DNA of 64,000 nt from DASSBQ01 sp040981125 (GCA_040981125.1 JANRMQ010000001.1:682001-746000), one strand, 5' to 3'; shown: positions 8,395 through 16,025, counted from the stretch's first letter. Notes: generated by a model from the letters alone, not told the origin. Numbers and translations are program-made.

Positions 8395-9510
8395 ATGTTG
8401 TATTTCAATCATGCCGGTCTCAGTCCGGCAGGACCGGAAGTTCTTCATGCGATGAATGCCGCAGCCGACACATTCGGCACGATGCTGTATTCCGAGTCTG
8501 GCATTGCCTGGTACCGTAAACAAGTCAAAGATTGCGGAAACCGGATCGCGGAACTATTACACATCGACCTGAACCAAGATCGACATAGGTTGCTCCTGTG
8601 TCCGAATGCCACGTCCTCGCTGAGAATCATCCTGTCGCTCATCGGACTGCAACCGGGCGATGTCGTCATCACCTCAGACCAGGAACACCTCTCCACGCTG
8701 CAAGCCCTTTCGGGCCTGACACAGCGTGGGATTGCGGCGCATGTTGTCCGAGCGGCGACGGAAGAGCACTTTCTCTCCCGGTTCGAGGATGCCTGCCACG
8801 TACAACAGGCCGCATTGGTTCTGCTCAGCCACGTGACCCATTCGGATGGAAGAATCTTTCCTGTCGAGCAGATCTGTGAAATCGCCAGGAAGCGGGCTAT
8901 CCCGGTCGCAATAGATGGCGCCCAGGCAGTCGGTCACATTCCGGTTCATATCGGAAAGCTGCCGGCTGATTTCTATTACTTTTCCGGTCATAAATGGTGC
9001 GCGGGTCCGATGGGATCCGGCGCCTTGCTCATTGCGGAGCACTTCAACAACAGCCGCTCGAACCGGCGCGCCAATTCGCTGAAAGAGAATGATCCGGACG
9101 TGTCCTGTCTTGATCTCGGCACGCAGAATGTCGGGCTCATTGCAGGCCTCGGGACCGCCTGCTCGTTGCGACAGCAAACATGGCCTGCCATGGGCCGTCT
9201 GGCGGAGCTTCACCGTTTATGCAGTGAGAGTCTGAGACGAGTCCGTGATGTGGAGATTGTCGGATGGGATGGCGCCCACGCACCGGGGATTGTGTCGTTT
9301 CGCGTCCAGCGGCCGGATTTCGATCCGACCGGCATTGCATCCTATCTTTCGCGGCGCTATGAGATCGTCCTGAAGCCGGTTCAATATCATGACCTCCAAC
9401 CACTGCTCCGCGTCTCTTGGTCTTTCGCAACCGGCAATCAAGACATCGTATTTCTCGCGGAGAAACTGGAGGAGGCGCTCGAAAGATTCACCTGCCCCTC
9501 GTCAGGATAG
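8395..9510 (+). CDS. PLP-dependent class V aminotransferase-fold enzyme, candidate EgtE C-S lyase
   Basis: A 371-residue fold-type I PLP enzyme. The opening 'YFNHAGLSPAG', the substrate loop 'CPNATSSL', 'AIDGAQAVGHIPV' (Asp that binds the pyridine nitrogen) and 'YFSGHKWCAGPMGSGAL' (Schiff-base Lys) are all present. AGGAG lies 9 nt before the chosen ATG. Class V members include cysteine desulfurases, kynureninases and EgtE. Divergence from the DUF427-egtB-egtD operon supports EgtE, which cleaves the hercynyl-cysteine sulfoxide; that step is inference. The 3' end overlaps the convergent membrane-protein gene by 73 bases. Confidence 0.8.
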   Translation: MLYFNHAGLSPAGPEVLHAMNAAADTFGTMLYSESGIAWYRKQVKDCGNRIAELLHIDLNQDRHRLLLCPNATSSLRIILSLIGLQPGDVVITSDQEHLSTLQALSGLTQRGIAAHVVRAATEEHFLSRFEDACHVQQAALVLLSHVTHSDGRIFPVEQICEIARKRAIPVAIDGAQAVGHIPVHIGKLPADFYYFSGHKWCAGPMGSGALLIAEHFNNSRSNRRANSLKENDPDVSCLDLGTQNVGLIAGLGTACSLRQQTWPAMGRLAELHRLCSESLRRVRDVEIVGWDGAHAPGIVSFRVQRPDFDPTGIASYLSRRYEIVLKPVQYHDLQPLLRVSWSFATGNQDIVFLAEKLEEALERFTCPSSG

Positions 9511-10856
9511 AGTGGTCGGGCAGCGACTTCAGCGACCGGCGACTCTTGCAGTGAAGTAAAGACTGTCGGGAAGAATAGCTGCACAATTGCCACGCATTCC
9601 AAGCCAAACGGCAAATATCCGGCGTACCCCAAGAGCGGCATCTCAAACAGTTGAAAGCGGTGCGTGAAAGGAATGCCGTATTCCCAATGGGCGAGACTCC
9701 CGGAGTTCCACATTTCCCAAAACACTCCGCACATCAGTGAGGCCAATGCCGAGATCCACAGCAGTTTCCAGTCGCCTCGGGCCGTCGCGGCAAAAATTGT
9801 TTCCTGTTTCATGAGCAATTGCAGCCCCGTCACCAATAACAGCGGAGCCACCCATACGAGCGGAAAAAGAACCTCTGGCCATAGGGAAATTCCAATCAGT
9901 CCGCTCCCTGCGCCGGCCAGCAATATCCATCCGGCTCGTCTGCCTTGCACAAGAGGCATGCGCCACGCCCGTGCCAATCCCAGGCTTAATCGGGGATAGG
10001 TCCTCACCCATTCGGCGGTGCTGAGCACGGCAGGCAACACGGTCGAAAAGGGAACCGTGGCCAGCACGATATATTCTCCGGCAGTCGATTCACGAACACC
10101 GACGTAATACCAATTCTCCACAAATCGATTGAGATATTCGAACGACCACCAAAAGACGGCACTGATCGGAAAAAGAGAGAGAAAGCGACCGGTGTCGCGT
10201 TGCATCAAACACGAGCCGACACGGCTGACCGTGAGCGCATTGATTACTACGATATAGCCGAGCCACAGGGGCGTAAAAGTGTGGAGTTGCCATTCGCCCA
10301 CCCATTCCCACCGATTCCATGCCAGGATCCAGGCCAGCCCGGTCCACACTAGTCCTGCCCACCCCCACCAGGGAAAGGAGTGAGCTTGGGAAAGTGCAAT
10401 TTCGGAAGTGCGCGGGGCGGGCGGGTGAACTTGGGAAAGGCGGCGTCCCGGGTCATCGGTTGCTCGGCAACCGGGGGATGGGCGGGTGTGAAAGGATGCG
10501 CGGGGCGGGTGGGTGAAATCGGAAAGTGCACGTTCCCGGGAAGCGGTTGCGGAGCCACCGGTAGCCGCCTGCGATCGGATGACACGAGACACAAACGGGG
10601 CAACAGCGACGAGAATGCAAGTGGCCAACCCGATGAACACCGGCCATGAAAACGGTTCATGCGACACGGATCGTGGTCTCGGTGGAAACTCGAGATAAGG
10701 TCCGACCGAATGGCCGGCCAGCAGCACGCCGCACAACGGCAGCACTGCGACGGCGGTCAGGCTCAGCAAGGCGATGAGCCACCTGGTTGATATCAATGTC
10801 GCTTGACCCATCTTTATGAAGTCCGTCGCAGTCCTATCTTTATCTTTAGAATTCAT
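9438..10856 (-). CDS. Multi-pass membrane protein of unknown function with an in-frame repeat insertion
   Basis: About 472 residues with roughly ten hydrophobic segments (two near the N-terminus, the rest from about residue 165). The C-terminal half contains conserved-looking 'WEYGIPFTHRFQLFEMPLLGYAGYLPFGLE'-type sequence (split here across about residues 405-435), rich in acidic and aromatic residues. No family is recognised. Residues of about 105-160 are Arg/Pro/Ser-rich and low in hydrophobics, and coincide with a dispersed DNA repeat (10379-10560) read in frame. The ATG with GGTGG upstream was chosen; the frame extends 27 nt further. Confidence 0.7.
   Translation of the reverse strand: MNSKDKDRTATDFIKMGQATLISTRWLIALLSLTAVAVLPLCGVLLAGHSVGPYLEFPPRPRSVSHEPFSWPVFIGLATCILVAVAPFVSRVIRSQAATGGSATASRERALSDFTHPPRASFHTRPSPGCRATDDPGRRLSQVHPPAPRTSEIALSQAHSFPWWGWAGLVWTGLAWILAWNRWEWVGEWQLHTFTPLWLGYIVVINALTVSRVGSCLMQRDTGRFLSLFPISAVFWWSFEYLNRFVENWYYVGVRESTAGEYIVLATVPFSTVLPAVLSTAEWVRTYPRLSLGLARAWRMPLVQGRRAGWILLAGAGSGLIGISLWPEVLFPLVWVAPLLLVTGLQLLMKQETIFAATARGDWKLLWISALASLMCGVFWEMWNSGSLAHWEYGIPFTHRFQLFEMPLLGYAGYLPFGLECVAIVQLFFPTVFTSLQESPVAEVAARPLYPDEGQVNLSSASSSFSARNTMS
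10379..10560 (+). repeat. Copy of G-rich hairpin repeat family R inside a coding region
   Basis: Resembles the repeats at 14029-14115 and 17462-17566 (reverse strand): a hairpin (CGGTTGC-TCG-GCAACCG at 10457-10473) followed by closely spaced GGG runs. It lies inside the membrane-protein gene and keeps that frame open. Confidence 0.6.
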
Positions 10857-11190
10857 CGAACCACCAACTCGGAACCGGCGCAATAAATCGGTGCATCACA
10901 GTGGATATGGAAGTCGCCACGCCGAATGCCAGACAAAATGTCAGCTCGGGACAAATTGCCCACGCAGCCTAAGATGATGAAATTCTGAGCAGTACTCCGC
11001 AAGCCGGCGTGCATTTTGTCCGGACAAGTCCGCCGTCCGTTGTCTGACGCTACGACATGTTTATTCTAACCTACTGAGATTATTTAAAAACCTTCTAACG
11101 CGGTCCCGGTCTGCTTTTTAGGCGCATCCCTTGAACCAATGAACCCCCACCCTCTACATACTCACAGAGGCATTCCATAAGGAGGCCCGT
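10857..11190. other. Intergenic region between divergent genes, no gene recognised
   Basis: 334 bases between the membrane-protein gene and the small exported protein. It presumably holds both promoters. No hairpin terminator, RNA gene or repeat was recognised. Confidence 0.4.
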
Positions 11191-11481
11191 ATGGTCAAAT
11201 CATCTATTCTTACAGTCGCTTTTCTGATCGCCCTGAACTTCACAGGCGTGATAGTTGCGTCCGACCCGGCCGCCGCATCGACCACATTTACAAAAGTTTC
11301 GGTGCAAGCGGTCGATCTCAACGCGCGCAGCTTAACATTCAGGACGACAACCGGGCAGACATGGACGTTGATCGCAGCCTCGCCTGATCTGCTGAATGAT
11401 TTGCATACCGGCGATATCTGCAGTCTGGAAATCGACTCGGAAGACCGGGTCACCAAAATCGTGAAAGCCGGCACCCAGTAA
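11191..11481 (+). CDS. Small exported hypothetical protein
   Basis: A 96-residue protein with a clear signal peptide (hydrophobic about 6-24, Ala-rich cleavage region before about residue 30). AAGGAGG lies about 5 nt before the ATG, one of the strongest ribosome sites in the window. The mature 65 residues look like a single small beta domain: 'VSVQAVDLNARSLTFRT', 'TWTLIAASPDLLNDLHTGDICSLEID', 'DRVTKIVKAG'. The 'GD.c.leid.edrVtki' pattern resembles the units of the exported protein at 1039-1839. No named family is recognised. The exported FKBP follows 78 bases downstream on the same strand. Confidence 0.75.
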   Translation: MVKSSILTVAFLIALNFTGVIVASDPAAASTTFTKVSVQAVDLNARSLTFRTTTGQTWTLIAASPDLLNDLHTGDICSLEIDSEDRVTKIVKAGTQ

Positions 11482-11559
11482 GCGAGTTGATTTGGCACTT
11501 GCGTATGGTATCGAACCTGGCCTAGGCTGGGACATACCACCCACAATTATGAGGATGCC

Positions 11560-12054
11560 ATGAAAACTGTACTCGCGATGAGTTTTTCGGCTGCTCTCTT
11601 GGTCAGCCAGGTTATCGGTGGAACGGTGAACGCTCAGTCTGCATCGGAGCCGATCACGGAAGGATCGAATGTCACGTTGGAGATGACCATTACGGTACCG
11701 GCTGAACATCTGGTGATCCCCAATCATAAAAGCCAGTATACGCATGGATCGCGACAACTGATTCCCGGTTTGGAAGAGGCGTTGGCCGGCATGCGGGCCG
11801 GCGATAAGAAGCATGTCGAATTGGACGCCAACCGCGCATTCGGTCCGTATGATGCCACGAAGAAAGTATCCGTCGAGCGCAAGCAGCTGCCGGAAAAAAT
11901 CCAGGTAGGCGACATTACCACAACGGCCGAAGGACAGCCCTTCACCGTCGTGTCCTTGTCTGATAATCAAGCGGTGATCGACTTTAATCATCCGCTGGCC
12001 GGCAAACATATTGTGCTCGATGTGCATGTACTCAGTGTAAGACCGAAAGCATAA
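11560..12054 (+). CDS. Exported FKBP-type peptidyl-prolyl isomerase, SlyD-like
   Basis: A 164-residue protein with a signal peptide (residues 1-25, cleavage near 'NAQS'), so it should act in the periplasm. The FKBP half begins at about residue 36 ('GSNVTLEMTITVPAE') with 'LIPGLEEALAGMRAGDKKHVEL' and 'AFGPYD' (about 65-95). A SlyD-like insert domain follows ('QVGDITTTAEGQPFTVVSL') and the chain closes with 'FNHPLAGKHIVLDVHV'. It would catalyse proline isomerisation and act as a folding helper. The His-rich metal tail of cytoplasmic SlyD is absent. GAGG lies 6 nt before the ATG. Confidence 0.9.
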   Translation: MKTVLAMSFSAALLVSQVIGGTVNAQSASEPITEGSNVTLEMTITVPAEHLVIPNHKSQYTHGSRQLIPGLEEALAGMRAGDKKHVELDANRAFGPYDATKKVSVERKQLPEKIQVGDITTTAEGQPFTVVSLSDNQAVIDFNHPLAGKHIVLDVHVLSVRPKA

Positions 12055-12159
12055 GGCCGGCGACGCGATTCGGCATGTTTCAATGAGCGCGGCTCGTGCG
12101 CGGCGGACGCTTCGGGTGATGTAATGCGTGGAGCGCACCCGGCGTGCCGCCTGCGCGGG

Positions 12160-12933
12160 TCACTTATCCCGTCCGCGGTGACCAGCAATGCGTGCTCCGA
12201 GCAGGGCGCGTAGCGCTTGCGCGTTCTTCACCGCATGGCCCATTGCGTCGTTATTGAAGTAGATAAACACGTCAAGACCTTCGCGCCGGTACCGCCTGAT
12301 CCGAGTCGCCTCCCCAGCAAGTTCCTCATCGCTGTAGTCCGACGCGAACATCCGCTCGCGCCCGTGGTAGCGGATGTAGGTAAAATCCGCCGTGATGACA
12401 TCCCGCCTGACATACTTCGATCCATCGGCAATACAGAGAGCCGCACCCTGTTGATTCAGCAGGCGGTACGTTTCATCCGTGAACCAGGAATCATGTCGGA
12501 ATTCACACACCAGTCGAAGAGGGTTCGTCTGCGAAACAGGTTCCTGCGCCGTTTCCAGGAAACGACTCAAGCGGTCATGATCGGCGCGAAACGACGGCGG
12601 AAACTGGAAGAGAATGGGGCCGAGATGCGTCCCGAGGGCTGAGGCATTCTGCACAAACGTTTGCCAGGCCTCCTGTGCATCATGGAGCCGTTTGATGTGC
12701 GTGATAAAGCGGCTCGCTTTGACCGCAAACAGAAATTTATCGGGCACCAAGGCCCGCCATCGTTCATACGTCGAGATTTTGGGAAGATGATAGAAGGAGT
12801 AATTGACTTCAGTCGTCGGAAACTCGCCGGCATAAAACTCCAGATACTTCCGGCTGGGCATATCCTTCGGATAAAAGGGACCTTTCCAACTCGCATAGGT
12901 CCAGCCCGATGTGCCGATCAACAGCTGTGCCAT
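12160..12933 (-). CDS. DUF72 family protein (YecE-like)
   Basis: About 257 residues. The DUF72 hallmarks are present: 'IGTSGWTYASWKGPFYP' at the N-terminus, 'EVNYSFYHLP', 'FLFAVKASRFITHIKRL', 'ILFQFPPSF', 'VCEFRHDSWF' and 'YIRYHGRE', ending in 'YFNNDAMGHAVKNAQALRALL'. The fold is a TIM barrel related to metal-dependent hydrolases, but the reaction is unknown. The ATG at 12933 is taken as the start; a TTG six codons upstream is also possible. Its 3' end faces the FKBP gene. Confidence 0.9.
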   Translation of the reverse strand: MAQLLIGTSGWTYASWKGPFYPKDMPSRKYLEFYAGEFPTTEVNYSFYHLPKISTYERWRALVPDKFLFAVKASRFITHIKRLHDAQEAWQTFVQNASALGTHLGPILFQFPPSFRADHDRLSRFLETAQEPVSQTNPLRLVCEFRHDSWFTDETYRLLNQQGAALCIADGSKYVRRDVITADFTYIRYHGRERMFASDYSDEELAGEATRIRRYRREGLDVFIYFNNDAMGHAVKNAQALRALLGARIAGHRGRDK

Positions 12934-13029
12934 AGACTGTGCCCGGGCCAATCATCCTGATCACCTTTTGTTCATGCACAGTCCGCGCCTGCCGGCGCTG
13001 GAATTTTCGGGCGTCTCGGCTCTTCTGTA

Positions 13030-13467
13030 CTATAATCGTCCTTCATCTACTTCGATGACATCCGCCCATGTCGTCACGCGAGGCAGGCTGTCCGGTTGCA
13101 CTCCGAGCTTTCGTGCAACCTCATTGAGTCGTCCTTGAAATCGCTGCCGAGCCGCTTCGTCGTTGGGACTCCTCGCCAAGAGAGATTCCGACCATTCTCT
13201 GATCTCCGCTTCAGTTACCTGGCGCCCGTGATGCTGTATCCATTCCAATAGCGCTTCATCCGTCTCGCCGGCCAGCGCCCGCCGTTCGAACGCATGCGGA
13301 TCGATCTGCAGAAAATCGATCAGATATTTGTCGAACCCGACGGTGATGTAGTTGTAGTCCTGGATGAGCCCCGCATGCCGCATCCGAATCTTATCGATGA
13401 ACCGGGCGAGATGCGCGATCCCGCCGAGCAGAACTTTCGGACTGCGGGGATATTGGTGTGTGGTCAT
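13030..13467 (-). CDS. DUF5069 family protein
   Basis: A 145-residue protein with the DUF5069 opening 'RSPKVLLGGIAHLARFIDKIR' and 'HAGLIQDYNY' (about 8-42), followed by 'FLQIDPHAFERRAL' and a helical C-terminus. Function unknown. Its ATG overlaps the stop of the upstream antitoxin-like gene (ATGA), so the two are translationally coupled. That is unusual for DUF5069, which is not known as a toxin. Confidence 0.85.
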   Translation of the reverse strand: MTTHQYPRSPKVLLGGIAHLARFIDKIRMRHAGLIQDYNYITVGFDKYLIDFLQIDPHAFERRALAGETDEALLEWIQHHGRQVTEAEIREWSESLLARSPNDEAARQRFQGRLNEVARKLGVQPDSLPRVTTWADVIEVDEGRL

Positions 13468-13664
13468 AACTCGTTCTTTATGCGGCCTTCACGCATTTCA
13501 TGAAGATTACCCTGCCGTGCAATCTTGCCTTTAAGACGGCGAATGCCCTGCTGCCGATTCACCTTAATGAGCAGGCGAAGCCCTTCCTCCACAGCATTCT
13601 CGATGGAAAGACCCGTGGTGCTCACGACTTCCTTCACAAGATCATCATTAATGACCACACGCAT
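13464..13664 (-). CDS. Orphan VapB-like (DUF2191-type) antitoxin
   Basis: A 66-residue protein: 'MRVVINDDLVKEVVSTTG' ribbon-helix-helix-like opening, 'NAVEEGLRLLIKVNRQQ' helix, and a basic tail 'IRRLKGKIARQGNL', as in VapB antitoxins of the DUF2191 type. AGGAG lies 8 nt before the chosen ATG; an upstream ATG would add 12 residues. A VapC/PIN nuclease normally follows with an ATGA overlap. Here the same overlap joins it to a DUF5069 gene and no PIN gene is nearby. It is either an orphan antitoxin or part of a different two-gene unit. Confidence 0.75.
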   Translation of the reverse strand: MRVVINDDLVKEVVSTTGLSIENAVEEGLRLLIKVNRQQGIRRLKGKIARQGNLHEMREGRIKNEL

Positions 13665-13871
13665 GCGCTTGGCTCCTGAAACGCCAGTGATACTGCGCAA
13701 TCTTATGCATAGGACATATGGGAATCAAGGCAGAGAAACCGCGGCAGATCGGCTAACGAACGGCGGCCACAATGCGTTTGGCACTCGGAGGCGGGTGACG
13801 AACGGTGCACGGGTTCGGCCACGCCCCATGATGCGTTGATTCGGGACTGGGTTACGAACTTTTGTGGTTAT

Positions 13872-13925
13872 TGCCAAGCGGGCCTAATGCGGCGATGAAG
13901 CATCGCAATTCCGACCCGCTTGGCA
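13872..13925. repeat. Nested inverted repeat (hairpin within a hairpin)
   Basis: Outer arms TGCCAAGCGGG (13872-13882) and CCCGCTTGGCA (13915-13925) are perfectly complementary over 11 bp. The 32-nt interior holds a second perfect stem GCGATG-AAG-CATCGC (13892-13906). It lies in a 350-bp gap with no gene and has no T-run on either side, so it is not a typical terminator. Confidence 0.6.
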
Positions 13926-14028
13926 CCGTCTAAACAACTGTACGGCCATGCCGCCATGTCGTGGACCTCACCGCGCATCCGTTCCACCCGCTGGATGATT
14001 AAGCACGGCTAAACTATGGCTGGCGCCG

Positions 14029-14115
14029 CTGAAAGGCGCGTCCTGGGTAAGCGATTGCGAAGCAATCGATGGATGGGTGAGTGGGTGAATAAGGTGCGCC
14101 GGGGCGGGTGGATCA
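14029..14115 (+). repeat. Copy of G-rich hairpin repeat family R
   Basis: GGCGCGTCCTGGGTAAG followed by the stem CGATTGC-GAA-GCAATCG (14052-14068), then a tail with GGG/GGGG runs. The same order appears on the minus strand at 17462-17566 and, diverged, at 10379-10560. Confidence 0.65.
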
Positions 14116-14129
14116 GAAAGAACGCGGGT

Positions 14130-14278
14130 TCGGTTCCTGCCCTGCTCAGCACCTCAACCTCACAGCCCATCATTCCCGCGCAGGCGGGAATCCATCCCCC
14201 GTAACAAGGCCGCTGCCATGCGTGCGCTGCTCCCCACCTCTCGGAATGACCCTTCCGGGCTTAGCCGAGCGGAATTTC
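14130..14278 (-). repeat. Composite repeat family F, part on the left side of the IS110 element
   Basis: Matches, on the opposite strand, the block at about 50250-50375, including the shared run GCGTGCGCTGCTCCCCACCT and AGCCGAGCGGAAT. It includes a short palindromic CATTCCCGCGCAGGCGGGAATCC unit (split copy of a common intergenic repeat). The match breaks at about 14279, and the rest of the family continues after 15788. Confidence 0.65.
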
Positions 14279-14280
14279 CT

Positions 14281-14511
14281 GCCGCCTTGTATGATAGGTC
14301 CTCGAACATTTCAGTTGCTCGACGGAAGCCGGGAGAGGGTCGCCGTCATGGCCGCCGCGAGGCGTTGTCCTCGGATGTGAGTAGGGCGCCCTCGACCGGT
14401 GCCGATCGTTCGCACGGTATCCCGAGGCACGCGTCGTGTCCTCGCATGCACAAGGCCGAACACGCGCACCGGCATCGAGACTCCCCGCTTTCCGCCGCAG
14501 AAAGGAGTCCT
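14281..14511 (+). ncRNA. Candidate bridge-RNA region of the IS110 element
   Basis: IS110-family transposases of the IS621 type use a structured RNA from the non-coding end upstream of the transposase gene to pair with target and donor DNA. This element has a 231-nt GC-rich leader in that place with several self-complementary stretches. The larger non-coding end lies on the 5' side, as in the IS621 group. Assignment is by family and position only; I did not find convincing guide loops by eye. Confidence 0.4.
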
Positions 14512-15699
14512 ATGCGCTTCGCCGGCATTGACATCGCTGCCGAACGTCATGTGGTCGCCCTCTTGGATGAGCATGAGCAGATCCTCGTGCCTCCCACGCC
14601 CTTTGGCGAGGATGTCTCGGGCTATGCCTTGCTGCAGGATCGGCTCGGCTGCCCATCGGATCTGTTGATTGTGATAGAAGCCACCGGCCATTACTGGCAA
14701 AACCTCTTCGCGTTCCTGACGGCCCGGGGCTTCGCCGTGACCGTGCTCAATCCGTTGCGGTCCCACCGCTTTGCGGCTGAGGACCTGGCCCGCACCAAGA
14801 CGGATGCGATTGATGCGGTGGGATTGGCGCGGTTGGCGGTTCAGAAGCGGCCGGCCCCCATGCCAGTGCCCGACACGCTGGTCCGGGAACTGCGGGAGTG
14901 GGTCCGCCTGCGGGATCGCCTGCTGCAGGAACAAGGCGATCGCGTCCGACAGCTGCACCGGCTGGTGGACTTGGGCTTCCCGGAGTTCACGCGCCTGGTG
15001 CCGCATTTGGCCGATCCTCTGGCCACCACCCTGTTGCACGCCTATCCCACGGCGCAGGCCTTTGCAACCGTCTCCGTTCGATGTCTGGCGGGGCTGCGCT
15101 ATGGAGAACGGCGGCGGGTCGGCGCCTCCTTGGCGCAGCAGCTCATCGAGACGGCGACCCGCTCGGTCGGGCAACATCACGGCGCGGCGTACCACGTGCA
15201 GATCCGATACCTCTGTGAAGATCTCGACCGGCTGCGCCAGCGGCTGCACAGCGTGGCGCAGGACATCGAGCGGGGCTTGACTCAACATGAGGTGGGCACA
15301 CTGCTGACGACGATCGAGGGGATTGGTCCGCAGACCGCCGCCCGCCTGATCGGCGAGCTGGGCGATCCCGCGGCCTTCCGCAGTGCGGCGGCGTTGGCCG
15401 CCTATGTCGGCGTGATCCCCGCCCTGCGCCAGTCCGGAAAACGACAGGTACGCCGGGCGGGGCTGACCCCGCTGGGCCATGCGCGGCTGCGGGCGGCCCT
15501 CTGGATGCCGACGCTCTCTGCGGTGCGCTTCAATCCCTGGCTGAAAGCGTTCTACGAGCGCCTGCGTACCCGGGGGAAGCTCGCCAAGGTCGCCCTCATC
15601 GCCGCCATGCACAAACTGCTGGCGGCCATCTATAGCGTCGCCAAGCATCGTCGGCCTTTTGTGATTCACGCTGCGCCTCAAGGAGTACGATCTCAATGA
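14512..15699 (+). CDS. IS110-family transposase (DEDD plus Transposase_20 domains)
   Basis: A 395-residue recombinase. The N-terminal RuvC-like DEDD domain has 'FAGIDIAAERH' (Asp7), 'VIEATGHYW' (Glu at about 60) and 'ARTKTDAIDAVGLARLA' (two Asp at about 103-106). A coiled helical middle follows, then the C-terminal Transposase_20 domain with 'IEGIGPQTAARLIGELGD' and 'YVGVIPALRQSGKR', where the Ser of QSG is the likely nucleophile. AAAGGAG lies 5 nt before the ATG; the upstream open frame is non-coding leader. It looks intact and possibly active. Confidence 0.95.
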   Translation: MRFAGIDIAAERHVVALLDEHEQILVPPTPFGEDVSGYALLQDRLGCPSDLLIVIEATGHYWQNLFAFLTARGFAVTVLNPLRSHRFAAEDLARTKTDAIDAVGLARLAVQKRPAPMPVPDTLVRELREWVRLRDRLLQEQGDRVRQLHRLVDLGFPEFTRLVPHLADPLATTLLHAYPTAQAFATVSVRCLAGLRYGERRRVGASLAQQLIETATRSVGQHHGAAYHVQIRYLCEDLDRLRQRLHSVAQDIERGLTQHEVGTLLTTIEGIGPQTAARLIGELGDPAAFRSAAALAAYVGVIPALRQSGKRQVRRAGLTPLGHARLRAALWMPTLSAVRFNPWLKAFYERLRTRGKLAKVALIAAMHKLLAAIYSVAKHRRPFVIHAAPQGVRSQ

Positions 15700-15788
15700 A
15701 GACAACACCACTTGACAATCACCACGGTATCTCACATCTCGGCGGCGCGCACAGACGTGATGCTCCTTACTCGTCGCATCGTGCGCCC

Positions 15789-16025
15789 TTCTGGAATTCC
15801 TTCAGCTGCGATCCTGTGATCGCAGTGCTTTAGTCAGTTCCAGCTTTCCTTCTCGGCCAAGCCTCGGTGGGGCCCCGTTCCTCCGGTGAAGGTCGCACGC
15901 CGCACGGCAGCGTCCCGGCCAAGGGTTCGCCTTCGCGCGATTCGCGACGCACGACTCACCATCCATCCACATTGATACATGGCGCTATGGAGACCACCTC
16001 CATATCCATCCACTCCGCGGAGCTG
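15789..16025 (-). repeat. Composite repeat family F, part on the right side of the IS110 element
   Basis: On the minus strand it matches 49990-50240: the hairpin CTGCGATC-CTGT-GATCGCAG (15805-15824), the segment GGCCAAGCCTCGGTGGGGCC, and the ACTCACCATCCATCC stretch shared with the copies at 17.2 and 18.5 kb. Together with 14130-14278 it rebuilds one repeat split by the IS110 insertion. Open frames crossing it are not considered genes. Confidence 0.65.

Larger units (their letters stand above)
14279..15788 (+). mobile_element. IS110-family insertion sequence, about 1.51 kb
   Basis: Ends were placed by comparing the interrupted repeat with the intact copy at 50.2 kb. Host sequence reads ...AGCGGAATTTC before the element and TCTGGAATTCC after it; the intact copy reads through as AGCGGAATATCCCTTCTGG. 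CCT occurs at both junctions (14278-14280 and 15787-15789), so the recombination core is probably CT. No terminal inverted repeats or target-site duplication longer than this was seen, as expected for IS110. It contains one transposase gene, about 230 nt of non-coding sequence before it and about 88 nt after it. Confidence 0.75.

Noticed and set aside
13740..13860. Possible integron attC site
   Set aside because: GGCTAAC and GGTTACG occur, but the arms between them are not complementary and no integrase is present.
14218..14511. N-terminal extension of the IS110 transposase
   Set aside because: It would start in host repeat and cross the IS end. The AAAGGAG-ATG at 14512 and the family start 'MRFAGIDIA' fit better.
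14311..15735. Long minus-strand frame of 474 codons across the IS110 transposase
   Set aside because: It mirrors the transposase gene; its Gln/Arg/His composition and lack of motifs mark it as a shadow frame.
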